From Veillonella infantium (GTDB lineage Bacteria > Bacillota > Negativicutes > Veillonellales > Veillonellaceae): a stretch of 64,000 bases of DNA. Positions within the stretch are counted from its first letter, which is position 1. The number at the start of each line of letters is the position of its first letter. Where the stretch lies: NCBI RefSeq assembly GCF_002959895.1, contig NZ_PPDD01000006.1, forward strand, positions 1 to 64,000, written 5' to 3'. The translations under genes and the position numbers were made by a program. The notes below the pieces were generated by a model. It was not told the origin of the DNA. It did not search any database and was given only the letters and a program-made list of their open reading frames with translations. Below, piece by piece: positions 34,164-42,685 of the stretch.

Positions 34164-34676
34164 TTATTCTACAAAGGAACGCACAAAATGTCCACTTTTC
34201 CCGCCTTCTTTTTCTACGAGGTATGTAGGGCCCATAATCATGCCTTTATCAATGGCCTTACACATATCGTATACGGTGAGCAATCCCACTTGTACAGCTG
34301 TAAGGGCCTCCATTTCAACGCCCGTTTTTCCCGTAGTCTTAACGATGGCACGTACCTTGACGGCCTTGTTATGATTTTCATCAGTGCAAGCAGGGCTTTC
34401 ACCATCTACTAAAGTGCAGTGAACCTCAACCTTAGTCAATGCCAGCGGATGGCATAGGGGAATGAGATTACTCGTTTGCTTAGCCCCCATAATAGCTGCT
34501 AATTGAGCTACACTAAGGACATCGCCCTTTTTTATAGTACCTGCAGCAATGCGCTCATAAATTGCATCATTGATTGCTATGAATCCTTCTGCGATAGCTG
34601 TGCGGGATGTGACATCCTTATCGGATACGTCTACCATCCAAGCATTACCATCTTGGTCAAAATGTGTTAAATCCAT
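34164..34676 (-). CDS. moaC: Cyclic pyranopterin monophosphate synthase MoaC
   Basis: Second step of molybdenum cofactor synthesis, converting the MoaA product to cyclic pyranopterin monophosphate. The 170 residues contain [48 protein letters not shown] and [23 protein letters not shown], all family hallmarks. It is unlinked to the moeA operon at 1.2-4.1 kb but belongs to the same pathway. It diverges from the hydrolase gene at 34785. Confidence 0.95.
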   Translation of the reverse strand: MDLTHFDQDGNAWMVDVSDKDVTSRTAIAEGFIAINDAIYERIAAGTIKKGDVLSVAQLAAIMGAKQTSNLIPLCHPLALTKVEVHCTLVDGESPACTDENHNKAVKVRAIVKTTGKTGVEMEALTAVQVGLLTVYDMCKAIDKGMIMGPTYLVEKEGGKSGHFVRSFVE

Positions 34677-34784
34677 ACTATATCCTTACTAATTATGCAT
34701 AAATTATCATCAATAGTTTTATTTTCATTAGTTATATTATACAATAGAATTAAGATTTATATGTATAAGGAAGGAAGTGTTCCT

Positions 34785-35462
34785 ATGAAAACAAAATTAA
34801 CTTATTTCGGCCACGCTTGCTTTATGCTCACTCGCGGTGATGTATCCATGATTTTCGACCCATTCTTAACGGGTAATACATGGGATATCGCAAAAAAAGA
34901 AGATATCAAATGCCAATATATCTTTGTTAGCCACGGTCACGATGACCATTATGGCGATACAGATTTCATCGCTAAAGCAAACGATGCTCTCGTCATCTCT
35001 ACAGCTGAGGTAGCTGGCAAAGCAGCCGCTGCAGGATGTCGTACTCATGCAATGCATTTAGGCGGTAAATTTGACTTTGAATTCGGTTCTGTTCGCATAG
35101 TACCTGCCTTCCATGGTGCTGGTGTGCCTGGTGGCCATGCAGCAGGTTGTATCGTAGATTTCTATGGAGATATTGTATACTTCGCAGGTGATACAGCACT
35201 CTTTAGCGATATGAAATTGTTGAATCGCTTTGGCGATATTGACTACGCTTTACTTCCTATCGGCGATAACTTCACGATGGGCGTTGAAGATGCAGCTCTT
35301 GCTGCTTCTTATGTAAAAGCGCGTATCTCCATTCCAATTCACTACAAAACATGGCCTGTTATCGACCGTGAACCAGGTGTATTTACAAGCTTAGTTGAAG
35401 GCAAATACAATCAAACAGCCCTCATTATCGATCCAGGTTCCTCTATCGAGCTCAATAGCTAA
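34785..35462 (+). CDS. Metallo-beta-lactamase-fold hydrolase (UPF0173/YtkL type)
   Basis: A 226-residue cytoplasmic metal hydrolase. The signature SHGHDDHYGD gives the HxHxDH metal ligands, with a His in FHGAGVPGG, Asp in YFAGDTALF and a final His in PIHYKTWPV. The family keeps the two-metal site, but the substrate is not known. The ATG at 34785 has AAGGAAGG upstream; the longer frame to 34695 has an unlikely hydrophobic lead. It is a single gene with its own terminator. Confidence 0.88.
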   Translation: MKTKLTYFGHACFMLTRGDVSMIFDPFLTGNTWDIAKKEDIKCQYIFVSHGHDDHYGDTDFIAKANDALVISTAEVAGKAAAAGCRTHAMHLGGKFDFEFGSVRIVPAFHGAGVPGGHAAGCIVDFYGDIVYFAGDTALFSDMKLLNRFGDIDYALLPIGDNFTMGVEDAALAASYVKARISIPIHYKTWPVIDREPGVFTSLVEGKYNQTALIIDPGSSIELNS

Positions 35463-35486
35463 AATAAAAAATAACATCTACGTAGA

Positions 35487-35520
35487 AATGACGCAATTCT
35501 AAGGAATTGCGTCATTTTTA
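35487..35520 (+). terminator. Terminator of the metallo-hydrolase gene
   Basis: AAATGACGCAATTC pairs with GAATTGCGTCATTT, followed by a T-run. Confidence 0.9.
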
Positions 35521-35586
35521 TATTCTTTTATAAACGCTTCTCTAGGTTAAACCAAAATATATCACTGCGCACCTTTATAAAGCAGC

Positions 35587-37233
35587 CTAAACCTCTTGGT
35601 TAGCCATAGAAAAGCCACTACGACTAGACATACGTACAAATTCATCTATATCTTGTGTTTCATCTACACCTACATAACCTAGCTCGCGAACCATACCGTA
35701 TGGATTATGCAAGGATAATTGAGGGTTTTCACCGGTCAATACCCAAAGTACTTTATAGCCTTTTGGAGCTTCCCGGAGGCGCTCCTCGCCTTTACCATCC
35801 GTAAAGTATACTAGTAAATCTACACGATTTTGATTAGCTAAAGAAAACACAGGCCCGAAAGCTGTGGCACCGCGCACATCAAGGCGAGGCTTTACATCTT
35901 TTACTGATTCCATCGTATACGTACGGCGCACCTCATTATCACATTCTACAACGGTAATGCGATGGTTATAGGCATGTACAATTTGCAGTACTTGTTCTAA
36001 GGCGTTCGTAAACTCTGCATCGGTAATACTACCACTCATATCGAGAGCAACCCATACATTAGCCTTATGTTGACGCAAGGTACCAGACAACTCCAAGCGC
36101 TCAGGTTGACGACGATTGCGCCGCATCGTCGTTTTTTTGTACCCACTTGCTACCTTGCCCATGAGCTTTTTAAGGTAGAAATACCACGGAAGAGCACGAC
36201 GTGTCTTTTGGAAGGTATCGATGAGACTCTTCACATACCCTTCCATATCACCTTTTGAGGCTTCGTTGATATAGCGCTCCGTAATTTGGTCCATCGTATC
36301 TGTATCAATGGAATCAGATTCATCCCAAATATCATGGCTAGTTTGAGGGTCAAACTCCATAGCTACAGCTGTATCAGAATTATCTACAGGTACAAAGAGT
36401 TCAGGCTTTTCCTTCATCGCCTTATCGATGGCCTTGGCGTAATACTCAATGGTACGGAATCGTTTGAGCATCAATCCAAAACGTTCATTAACATTGGCTA
36501 CAGTAACCGCATCACGATCAACATGTTCTAAGTAGTCATTTACAACCATATCCATCGCCATATGTACGGCCGTTTTATTAAAGCTTTGACTCAATGTTTT
36601 TACGCGCATCAAATGTGCAGAAATAATATGAAGAATTTCACGCTTAATGCCATCTTTCATAACATCTGGTGGCTGGCGTAGTAAGATAAAAGGATTTACA
36701 TATAATACATAGCCACCTTGTTTTAAGTTAATACCGAAGGCACTGGTCATATCAAAACGAATACGATGAGCCATTTGTAAATAGAAATAACCAAAGAATT
36801 GGTCCTCTTCAAGGAGTAAGCTATTTACATCATGCAAAATATTCCATAATCGTTGCTCAAAGGCAGGTGTCATCACGGCTTGTTGCATTATCGCAAAATC
36901 GGTGCCTTCAATTTGTATCTCATCTAAGGCACGTCCTATGGTCCCTATATGACTGTCTGACATATTGTGATTCATCAAGTCCGCCGCTATGCGTTCTGGT
37001 TCCATGCTATGATGTTGTGCTTCATAACTATCTACATAGGCTTCGTAGGCAGCATAGATTTGCGTGTACAAGGCCTCTGATTCACGATGAATACGTTCCC
37101 GTTTTGCATGCCAACGATCGAGAGCCTCGATGGCCTTCTCATCATAGGAACCTGTTTTCTCCCACCCGTCTATATGAGTGAGTAAATCAGAGGCGTCGCG
37201 AATATCATCTTTATCTAAATTTCGTTGCATCAT
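35587..37233 (-). CDS. VWA-like domain protein (DUF2201 type), partner of a MoxR ATPase
   Basis: A 548-residue cytoplasmic protein. The N-terminal part is a helical putative metallopeptidase-like domain (KREILHIISAHLMR is the degenerate counterpart of an HExxH helix). The C-terminal 150 residues are VWA-like, with a MIDAS-type motif VALDMSGSITDAEF and VYFTDGKGE. The frame opens at 37257, but AAGGAGG lies just before the ATG at 37233. It follows the MoxR ATPase gene and the repeat-protein gene, so these three probably act together. Such pairs usually remodel or load cofactors into other proteins. Confidence 0.8.
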   Translation of the reverse strand: MMQRNLDKDDIRDASDLLTHIDGWEKTGSYDEKAIEALDRWHAKRERIHRESEALYTQIYAAYEAYVDSYEAQHHSMEPERIAADLMNHNMSDSHIGTIGRALDEIQIEGTDFAIMQQAVMTPAFEQRLWNILHDVNSLLLEEDQFFGYFYLQMAHRIRFDMTSAFGINLKQGGYVLYVNPFILLRQPPDVMKDGIKREILHIISAHLMRVKTLSQSFNKTAVHMAMDMVVNDYLEHVDRDAVTVANVNERFGLMLKRFRTIEYYAKAIDKAMKEKPELFVPVDNSDTAVAMEFDPQTSHDIWDESDSIDTDTMDQITERYINEASKGDMEGYVKSLIDTFQKTRRALPWYFYLKKLMGKVASGYKKTTMRRNRRQPERLELSGTLRQHKANVWVALDMSGSITDAEFTNALEQVLQIVHAYNHRITVVECDNEVRRTYTMESVKDVKPRLDVRGATAFGPVFSLANQNRVDLLVYFTDGKGEERLREAPKGYKVLWVLTGENPQLSLHNPYGMVRELGYVGVDETQDIDEFVRMSSRSGFSMANQEV

Positions 37234-37365
37234 TCCACCTCCTTTTTCGTTTAACATCAGATTTTATGTATATCATGTTTTATATATTGGTTATTGTATC
37301 CCCAATCATTCGCTAAATTTCTTTGTCCATATAGACAGCTTCATTTAATTAACTATGGAGCAGAA

Positions 37366-38466
37366 CTATTTTTGTGCTTCAAAGAAGGTATCGATGAACA
37401 AGTCATCTTCAATCGCATAGGCGTATACCCGTTCATAAGTGTTTCGTAAATCTTTCATAACTGCTACGCGTAGATCACCAGGATACAATGTAAGGAATTC
37501 AATGAAGTGATGAACTTCTTCGGCATTGCTATTGCGGTTTAAACGATGCAACATATTTTTAGCCGCTACGTATAAGCGTGTTGGACTTTCACTTTTAACC
37601 TGTTCAGCCATAGACATAATGGCCCCTGGCTTTTGAACCGCCGCCAATACATCATCAAATGTAATAAGTGGTTCTTGGTCTGACTCGATAAAGTTTACAA
37701 ACGCCTCAGCAATGAGTTTACCTACGTTACCGCGGATAACATTCATAAATACATCGCGACTATAGGCTGAATCTTCTTGGTTTTTATAAATCGTATACAG
37801 GCCAGATACGCGTTCAAAGGAGCGTGGTGTAGCATCAATATCATCTTCATGTCGTTGATTTAAATACTCTGGATAGGAAGAAATGAATTCGATAACTTTT
37901 TCCTCAATACCAGCACTTATAGCCCAATCAATCCATTGCATATAATCAGCATTCATATAGAGCCATACAAAACGGTTTTGTTGTGCCGGGTCCATGTCGA
38001 TAGTTTGGTAGTCAAAAGAATCCTCAGGGTTCATAGCGGCGATGATACGCACTTGATCACTTAAAGAGAAGCCATTGATTTCACGATTCAAGATAAGATT
38101 CATTAACTCCTGTTGTACTGCATGTTCAGCACGGTTAATTTCATCGATAAATAGTAATACTTGACGACCTTTATCCACAGCTTGAGCCACATGTTCCAAC
38201 GTATGATGTACAGCATACACTGTAGTCTTTACAGAATGTGTGTTACCACGACCATCTGTATGTGTTACAGATTCTACAGTTGGTAAACCACCAATTTCAC
38301 CTTCTTTTAAAAGATTTCCATCAATGGTTACCAATTCCCAGTCATGCACAGTAGCTACGCGTGCCGCAAGAGATGTTTTACCAATGCCCGTTTCACCAAC
38401 GAGCAAAGGCACTTGATTAGCGGCAAGCACTAATTCTACACTTGTCATTGTATCTATAAAGTTCAT
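37366..38466 (-). CDS. MoxR-family AAA+ ATPase
   Basis: A 366-residue ATPase. Walker A is VGETGIGKTSLAAR, Walker B VLLFIDEINRAEHAVQQELMNL, sensor 1 IIAAMNPED and an arginine-finger region near FERVSGLY. MoxR ATPases act with VWA proteins as chaperones for metal-centre insertion or complex assembly, and the VWA partner is the next gene downstream. GGAG lies upstream of the ATG. The gap to the upstream repeat-protein gene is about 13 bases. Confidence 0.9.
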   Translation of the reverse strand: MNFIDTMTSVELVLAANQVPLLVGETGIGKTSLAARVATVHDWELVTIDGNLLKEGEIGGLPTVESVTHTDGRGNTHSVKTTVYAVHHTLEHVAQAVDKGRQVLLFIDEINRAEHAVQQELMNLILNREINGFSLSDQVRIIAAMNPEDSFDYQTIDMDPAQQNRFVWLYMNADYMQWIDWAISAGIEEKVIEFISSYPEYLNQRHEDDIDATPRSFERVSGLYTIYKNQEDSAYSRDVFMNVIRGNVGKLIAEAFVNFIESDQEPLITFDDVLAAVQKPGAIMSMAEQVKSESPTRLYVAAKNMLHRLNRNSNAEEVHHFIEFLTLYPGDLRVAVMKDLRNTYERVYAYAIEDDLFIDTFFEAQK

Positions 38467-38479
38467 TGTGTCTCCATTT

Positions 38480-39286
38480 CTAATACTTCAAATATTCACT
38501 GACTGCAATTTTCTTAACAGCCCTAGTTCCATAAGCGTCTATAAGTGACAATAAGTCGATATGCCATTTAGATTGGCGACCACCGATAGCTTGGTTGTTA
38601 ATCAATTCACGAATATAGTCTTCATCAGCTGTATCACTAGAGATGGCACTAATGATGATCGATTTAATTTCGTCCACAGTGACACCTAAATTATTTGGTA
38701 TATACCCTAGTGTGGCAGCACTTACACCAAATAGGTGCAATGCCAAATCCTTTGTAAGCTTTGTAATTTGTCGCATCGCTTGAGAGTCTTGTTTAACTGC
38801 TGCTTCTAATACGGCTACGCTAGGCTCATCAATATAACGTAATGCCAAGTAATTCTCTTTAACCGCTTGCAATTGTACGGCTTCACTAGGCTCCTTAATA
38901 TATTGCAAAGCATCGTAGTTAGACTTTACAGCTTCTAACTGCAGTGCTTCAGATGGATTTGCAATATAGCGAATAGCCCACCCAGATTGATCGAGTGCAC
39001 ATTGAACAACTGCATCAGATGGGTTGTCGATATATTCTAAAACAGCCCAATCTTTTTCCACCAAGGCCTGTAATAGTTCTTCTGTAGGATGTTCCACGAA
39101 TTGTATGGCTCGTGGTGATTGTGAAAGCGCCGTTTCAATAACCTTTTCGGTAGGTTCTTTAATGTATTGCAACAACATGCCATTTTGAGCTACGCAGGTA
39201 AGTTGCATTGCTTCTGTAGGGTTTGGAATATTCCGAATTCCATGGGGGTTATTGGTCAGCGCCGTTATGTATTGTTCTTCTGTCAT
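38480..39286 (-). CDS. DUF4116-like repeat protein in the MoxR/VWA operon
   Basis: A 268-residue protein made mostly of repeats of about 22-23 residues with the pattern A-x-x-Y-I-x-x-P-[ST]-x-A, such as ALQYIKEPSEAVQLQAVKEN and AIRYIANPSEALQLEAVKSN (seven or eight units, residues 15-190). A non-repeat helical tail follows. The repeats resemble DUF4116-type helical hairpins, which form a scaffold. The ATG at 39286 has GAAGG five bases upstream; the ATG at 39298 has none. It is probably the substrate adaptor of the ATPase/VWA pair, which is an inference. Confidence 0.75.
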   Translation of the reverse strand: MTEEQYITALTNNPHGIRNIPNPTEAMQLTCVAQNGMLLQYIKEPTEKVIETALSQSPRAIQFVEHPTEELLQALVEKDWAVLEYIDNPSDAVVQCALDQSGWAIRYIANPSEALQLEAVKSNYDALQYIKEPSEAVQLQAVKENYLALRYIDEPSVAVLEAAVKQDSQAMRQITKLTKDLALHLFGVSAATLGYIPNNLGVTVDEIKSIIISAISSDTADEDYIRELINNQAIGGRQSKWHIDLLSLIDAYGTRAVKKIAVSEYLKY

Positions 39287-39303
39287 ACTAACCTTCATTT
39301 CTA

Positions 39304-39334
39304 TCTAAAAAGGCCATACGAATACGTATGGCCT
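39304..39334 (-). terminator. Terminator of ktrA, in the leader of the MoxR/VWA operon
   Basis: AGGCCATACG (39310-39319) pairs with CGTATGGCCT (39324-39333), with TTTTT on the minus strand. It lies only a few bases before the start of the repeat-protein gene. Confidence 0.8.
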
Positions 39335-39352
39335 ATACTGAATTCTATTTTT

Positions 39353-39360
39353 ATTGTATC
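39353..39360 (-). promoter_or_regulatory. Possible promoter of the MoxR/VWA operon
   Basis: An extended -10 (TGATACAAT, core TACAAT at 39353-39358, minus strand) lies upstream of the terminator hairpin, not after it. Confidence 0.35.
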
Positions 39361-39399
39361 ACATTTTTTCGATATAATTATATCTCTTTCGTATACTTA

Positions 39400-40050
39400 C
39401 TACACCGTTAATGCATCTAAATCAGAATTATTCCCAATTACTAATAATTTATCATCTTCACCGAGAATGGTAGTTGGGTTTGGTGGAACTTCTAAATCTT
39501 CACCACGTCTTATGCCTACTGCATTAAGATTATATTTCTCACGCAAATTAGAATCCTTTAAGTTAGACCCTACCAAGAATGTTGGCACCTTAATTTCTAT
39601 GAGACTAATGTTTTTAGATAGTTGTAAATAATCCATCACATGGTCTCTAGTTAAAAACTGTACAAGGCGTAATGCCATATCGTATTCAGGGTAAATCACT
39701 TGATCTACACCTATTTTATGAAGCATTTTGCCTTGTATATTATTTTCAGCCTTGGCCACAATTTTAGGTGCATTTAATTCTTTAAGAAGCATAGCTGTCA
39801 TTAAATTAGCTTGAAGATTTCCACCTATAGCCACAATAACCATATCAAACTGGCTTAGGGCCAATTCTTTGATTGCCTCTTCATCGGTTGTATCTGCAAC
39901 TATAGCATGTGTTATAAATGGCGAAATTTTCTGTACAACTTCTGGATCAATATCTACACCTAATACCTCATGCTTCATGGAAGCTAACATCTTGGCAACA
40001 GTGCCACCAAATTGACCAAGACCTATTACTGCTATCGTTTTATGTTTCAT
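39400..40050 (-). CDS. ktrA: Potassium channel regulatory subunit, TrkA/KtrA family
   Basis: A 216-residue RCK protein that gates the KtrB/TrkH pore according to nucleotide binding. The Rossmann motif VIGLGQFGGTVAKML, acidic VLGVDIDPEVVQ and AIVADTTDEEAI form the RCK_N domain. The C-terminal RCK_C half (PTFLVGSNLKDSNLREKYNL, ILGEDDKLLVIGN) binds ligand. It follows the membrane subunit by 35 bases. GGGAGC lies before the ATG. Confidence 0.93.
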   Translation of the reverse strand: MKHKTIAVIGLGQFGGTVAKMLASMKHEVLGVDIDPEVVQKISPFITHAIVADTTDEEAIKELALSQFDMVIVAIGGNLQANLMTAMLLKELNAPKIVAKAENNIQGKMLHKIGVDQVIYPEYDMALRLVQFLTRDHVMDYLQLSKNISLIEIKVPTFLVGSNLKDSNLREKYNLNAVGIRRGEDLEVPPNPTTILGEDDKLLVIGNNSDLDALTV

Positions 40051-40084
40051 ATATGCTCCCTTTTATATTCAATCTAATCTATTT

Positions 40085-41446
40085 TTATAACAATACACGC
40101 TCTTCTGCATAGCTAATTGGTTTAGTCGGTGCCGTTCTTAGCGCCCATGTACCAATAACAGTCATAACCCCTACACGCCCCGCAAACATAACAAGCATCA
40201 ACACCCATTTACTACTTTCAGATAAATCAGGTGTAATACCCGTTGTAAGACCTACGGTCCCAAAGGCAGAAGTTACCTCAAAAAGCAGTCGAATAAAGTC
40301 ATATGGCTCATCCCAAGCCAAATAACAAGTAGCAAATAAAACAAAAAGGATAGATAAAAAGATTATCCCATTTGCCTTAAGTACAGTAATCAACGAAATA
40401 CGACGTTCAAAAACCTCTGTATCAGGACGGTTATTAAATAATGTACGCGCTGCTAGAAAAGCGACGGCAATAGTACTAATCTTAACACCGCCCCCTGTAG
40501 AGTTAGGACCTGCCCCAATAAACATAAAAATGATGGTAATAAACAGTGTAATTGGATGTAAATCATTATAATCTACAGTTGCAATACCCGCTGTACGAGG
40601 TGTAATCGATTGAAACAGGGATGCCATGACCTTGTTCCATATAGGTAAAGGGCCAAACGTTTTGGGATTCGCCCACTCAACCCCCAAGAAAATAATAGTT
40701 CCTAAAAGGATGAGCGCCGTTGTACCAACTAACATTATTTTTGTATGTAGTTTTAAATCTACAAATCGTCGTAGCTTGCGATGCGACCAAATATCAAAAG
40801 TCGGGAGATAACCAAAACCACCTATTACAATAAGGGCCATTGTATTCATATTAAATAATACATCACCCACCATAGCATAAGGTAAATCATTATCAAAGAA
40901 TATAAATCCTGCATTACAAAAGCTGGAAATAGATTGCATAATCCCCGTATATAAAGCAGCATCACCAATATAGGGATATAGCTGAATAGTATAGATAATA
41001 CCCCCAATTATTTCGACACAGAAGGTATAAATGGTTAGCTTCTTCGTAATGTGTAGAAGCCCTTTCATACCATCTTGCCCTACATCCTCTGACAAAAGCA
41101 CGCGATTTTTCAGACCTACCCGTCGCCCTAATACTAGAGCAATAATAGTGGTAAAGGAAACAATCCCCAAACCACCTAATTGGATAAGGATTACCATGAC
41201 GATTTTGCCAAACAAGGACCAATGATGATAGGTATCTACTGTTGACAATCCAGTTACAGAAACACAAGATACTGCGGTAAAAGCTGCATCTACAAGCGTT
41301 GTACTATGGCCTTGAGCATTTGATATGGGCAACATGAGTAATATCGTCCCTATAGTCATGGTAGCCAAAAAGCTAAGGGCTAATAGGCGATAAGGATTTT
41401 GTTGCATATATTGCTGAACTTGATTTTTTGAAGTATTTTTCCACAT
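40085..41446 (-). CDS. ktrB: TrkH/KtrB-family potassium uptake membrane subunit
   Basis: A 453-residue membrane protein built of four pore-loop units. Selectivity-filter-like glycines are in VSCVSVTGLST, SFCNAGF, GAGPNSTGGGVK and SAFGTVGLTTG. The length and the partner KtrA place it in the KtrB branch, which takes up K+ with Na+. Its start lies ten bases after the end of the PfkB gene, so kinase, pore and regulator may be co-transcribed. Confidence 0.93.
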   Translation of the reverse strand: MWKNTSKNQVQQYMQQNPYRLLALSFLATMTIGTILLMLPISNAQGHSTTLVDAAFTAVSCVSVTGLSTVDTYHHWSLFGKIVMVILIQLGGLGIVSFTTIIALVLGRRVGLKNRVLLSEDVGQDGMKGLLHITKKLTIYTFCVEIIGGIIYTIQLYPYIGDAALYTGIMQSISSFCNAGFIFFDNDLPYAMVGDVLFNMNTMALIVIGGFGYLPTFDIWSHRKLRRFVDLKLHTKIMLVGTTALILLGTIIFLGVEWANPKTFGPLPIWNKVMASLFQSITPRTAGIATVDYNDLHPITLFITIIFMFIGAGPNSTGGGVKISTIAVAFLAARTLFNNRPDTEVFERRISLITVLKANGIIFLSILFVLFATCYLAWDEPYDFIRLLFEVTSAFGTVGLTTGITPDLSESSKWVLMLVMFAGRVGVMTVIGTWALRTAPTKPISYAEERVLL

Positions 41447-41456
41447 AACTATAGTC

Positions 41457-42473
41457 CTATCCTATTAGTTCCTGCACTGACTTTAACGTTGGTAGTGGAC
41501 TGCGCCCGCCTATGCCTTGTGTATTTAAAGAAGCTACTGCAGATGCAAAAATAGCAGCCTTCTCTAAATCGGAATGCGCACAAGCTTTTAGCAACTCTAC
41601 AGCATGTATAGATGCACGGTCATGCTTAGTCGTCGAAGTTGTGTCTTGCCCCTTCATATGATTAATTGTATGCACTAAATTAGCTAAAAAAGCCCCATGG
41701 AAGCTATCCCCAGCCCCCGTTGTATCTACTACGGTAGCTTGAGTAAATGGTTCACATCGATAAAATGTTCCATCAGGCCATACAAAATAACTGCCATTAG
41801 CACCATCTGTAACACCTGCAATACATGCACCTCGTTCATGAATGATACGACAAGCATCTTCTAGATTAGTTGTGCCCGTATATTTTTCTGCATAATCACG
41901 AGCTACGATAACGATATGACTGGCTTCTGTAATAGGCTTCATGTCTTCATCGTAACGCTGAGCACCACCATCTAAAGAAATAATAGTGCCTACCTCTTTT
42001 GCAACGGCAATAGCAGAGCGCATGAGTTGGCGATGTCGACCATTGATATGCAGAATATAGGCAGATCCTATGAGCTGCTTATGGGTATCTAAAAACTCAG
42101 GCTCAGTTGCAGTAGACCATTCAAAAAATACAGCACGCTCACCAGTACTCTGTTTTACGAGGATTGTTGCCACACCGCTCTTAGCACCGCGTTCAACTTG
42201 AATTGCCTCTGTATTAACATTGTATTTTTCAAAGTCATCTAATATATGACGACCTACCATGTCATCACCAATGCTATCAATCATAGCGGTACGGGCACCA
42301 TATTTTCCTGCCACCGCTAGTGCTGTAGCCACTGGCCCACCACCATCTGTAGTAGACGATACGACTTGTTGTACCTCACGGCCTGTAGGATAATGATCGA
42401 CGACGATAAATCGATCTAATGTACTGGCACCTATGCCAACAATATCTATATGTTTTTGAGGAAATGTACTCAT
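41457..42473 (-). CDS. PfkB-family carbohydrate or nucleoside kinase
   Basis: A 338-residue ribokinase-fold enzyme. The N-terminal di-glycine region TTDGGGPVATALAVAGKYG and the C-terminal ATP/anion-hole motif DTTGAGDSFHGAFLANL are clear. The substrate could be a sugar, sugar phosphate or nucleoside; nothing nearby decides it. AGGAG precedes the ATG. It lies between the hutW terminator and ktrB. Confidence 0.88.
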   Translation of the reverse strand: MSTFPQKHIDIVGIGASTLDRFIVVDHYPTGREVQQVVSSTTDGGGPVATALAVAGKYGARTAMIDSIGDDMVGRHILDDFEKYNVNTEAIQVERGAKSGVATILVKQSTGERAVFFEWSTATEPEFLDTHKQLIGSAYILHINGRHRQLMRSAIAVAKEVGTIISLDGGAQRYDEDMKPITEASHIVIVARDYAEKYTGTTNLEDACRIIHERGACIAGVTDGANGSYFVWPDGTFYRCEPFTQATVVDTTGAGDSFHGAFLANLVHTINHMKGQDTTSTTKHDRASIHAVELLKACAHSDLEKAAIFASAVASLNTQGIGGRSPLPTLKSVQELIG

Positions 42474-42556
42474 ACTAATCTCCTGACTCCGAAAACATAA
42501 CTATTCATACAACAATATTACTTCTTATAGTTACAGAATACCTTTCACCTTATAAA

Positions 42557-42587
42557 AAGTAAACCCCAGACCATGGTCTGGGGCTAC
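42557..42587 (-). terminator. Terminator of the haem operon
   Basis: CCCCAGACCATGGTCTGGGG (42564-42583) is a perfect 20-base palindrome, followed on the minus strand by TTTACTTTTT. It lies about 100 bases after the hutW stop. Confidence 0.85.
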
Positions 42588-42685
42588 TTTGTAGTACAAA
42601 GTGTACTGTATGTCACGTAGTTTGTCTTATTTAGTATATGTTGTATGTGAGAAAGGTTGTTAGATATAAGGTGTAATATAACAGG

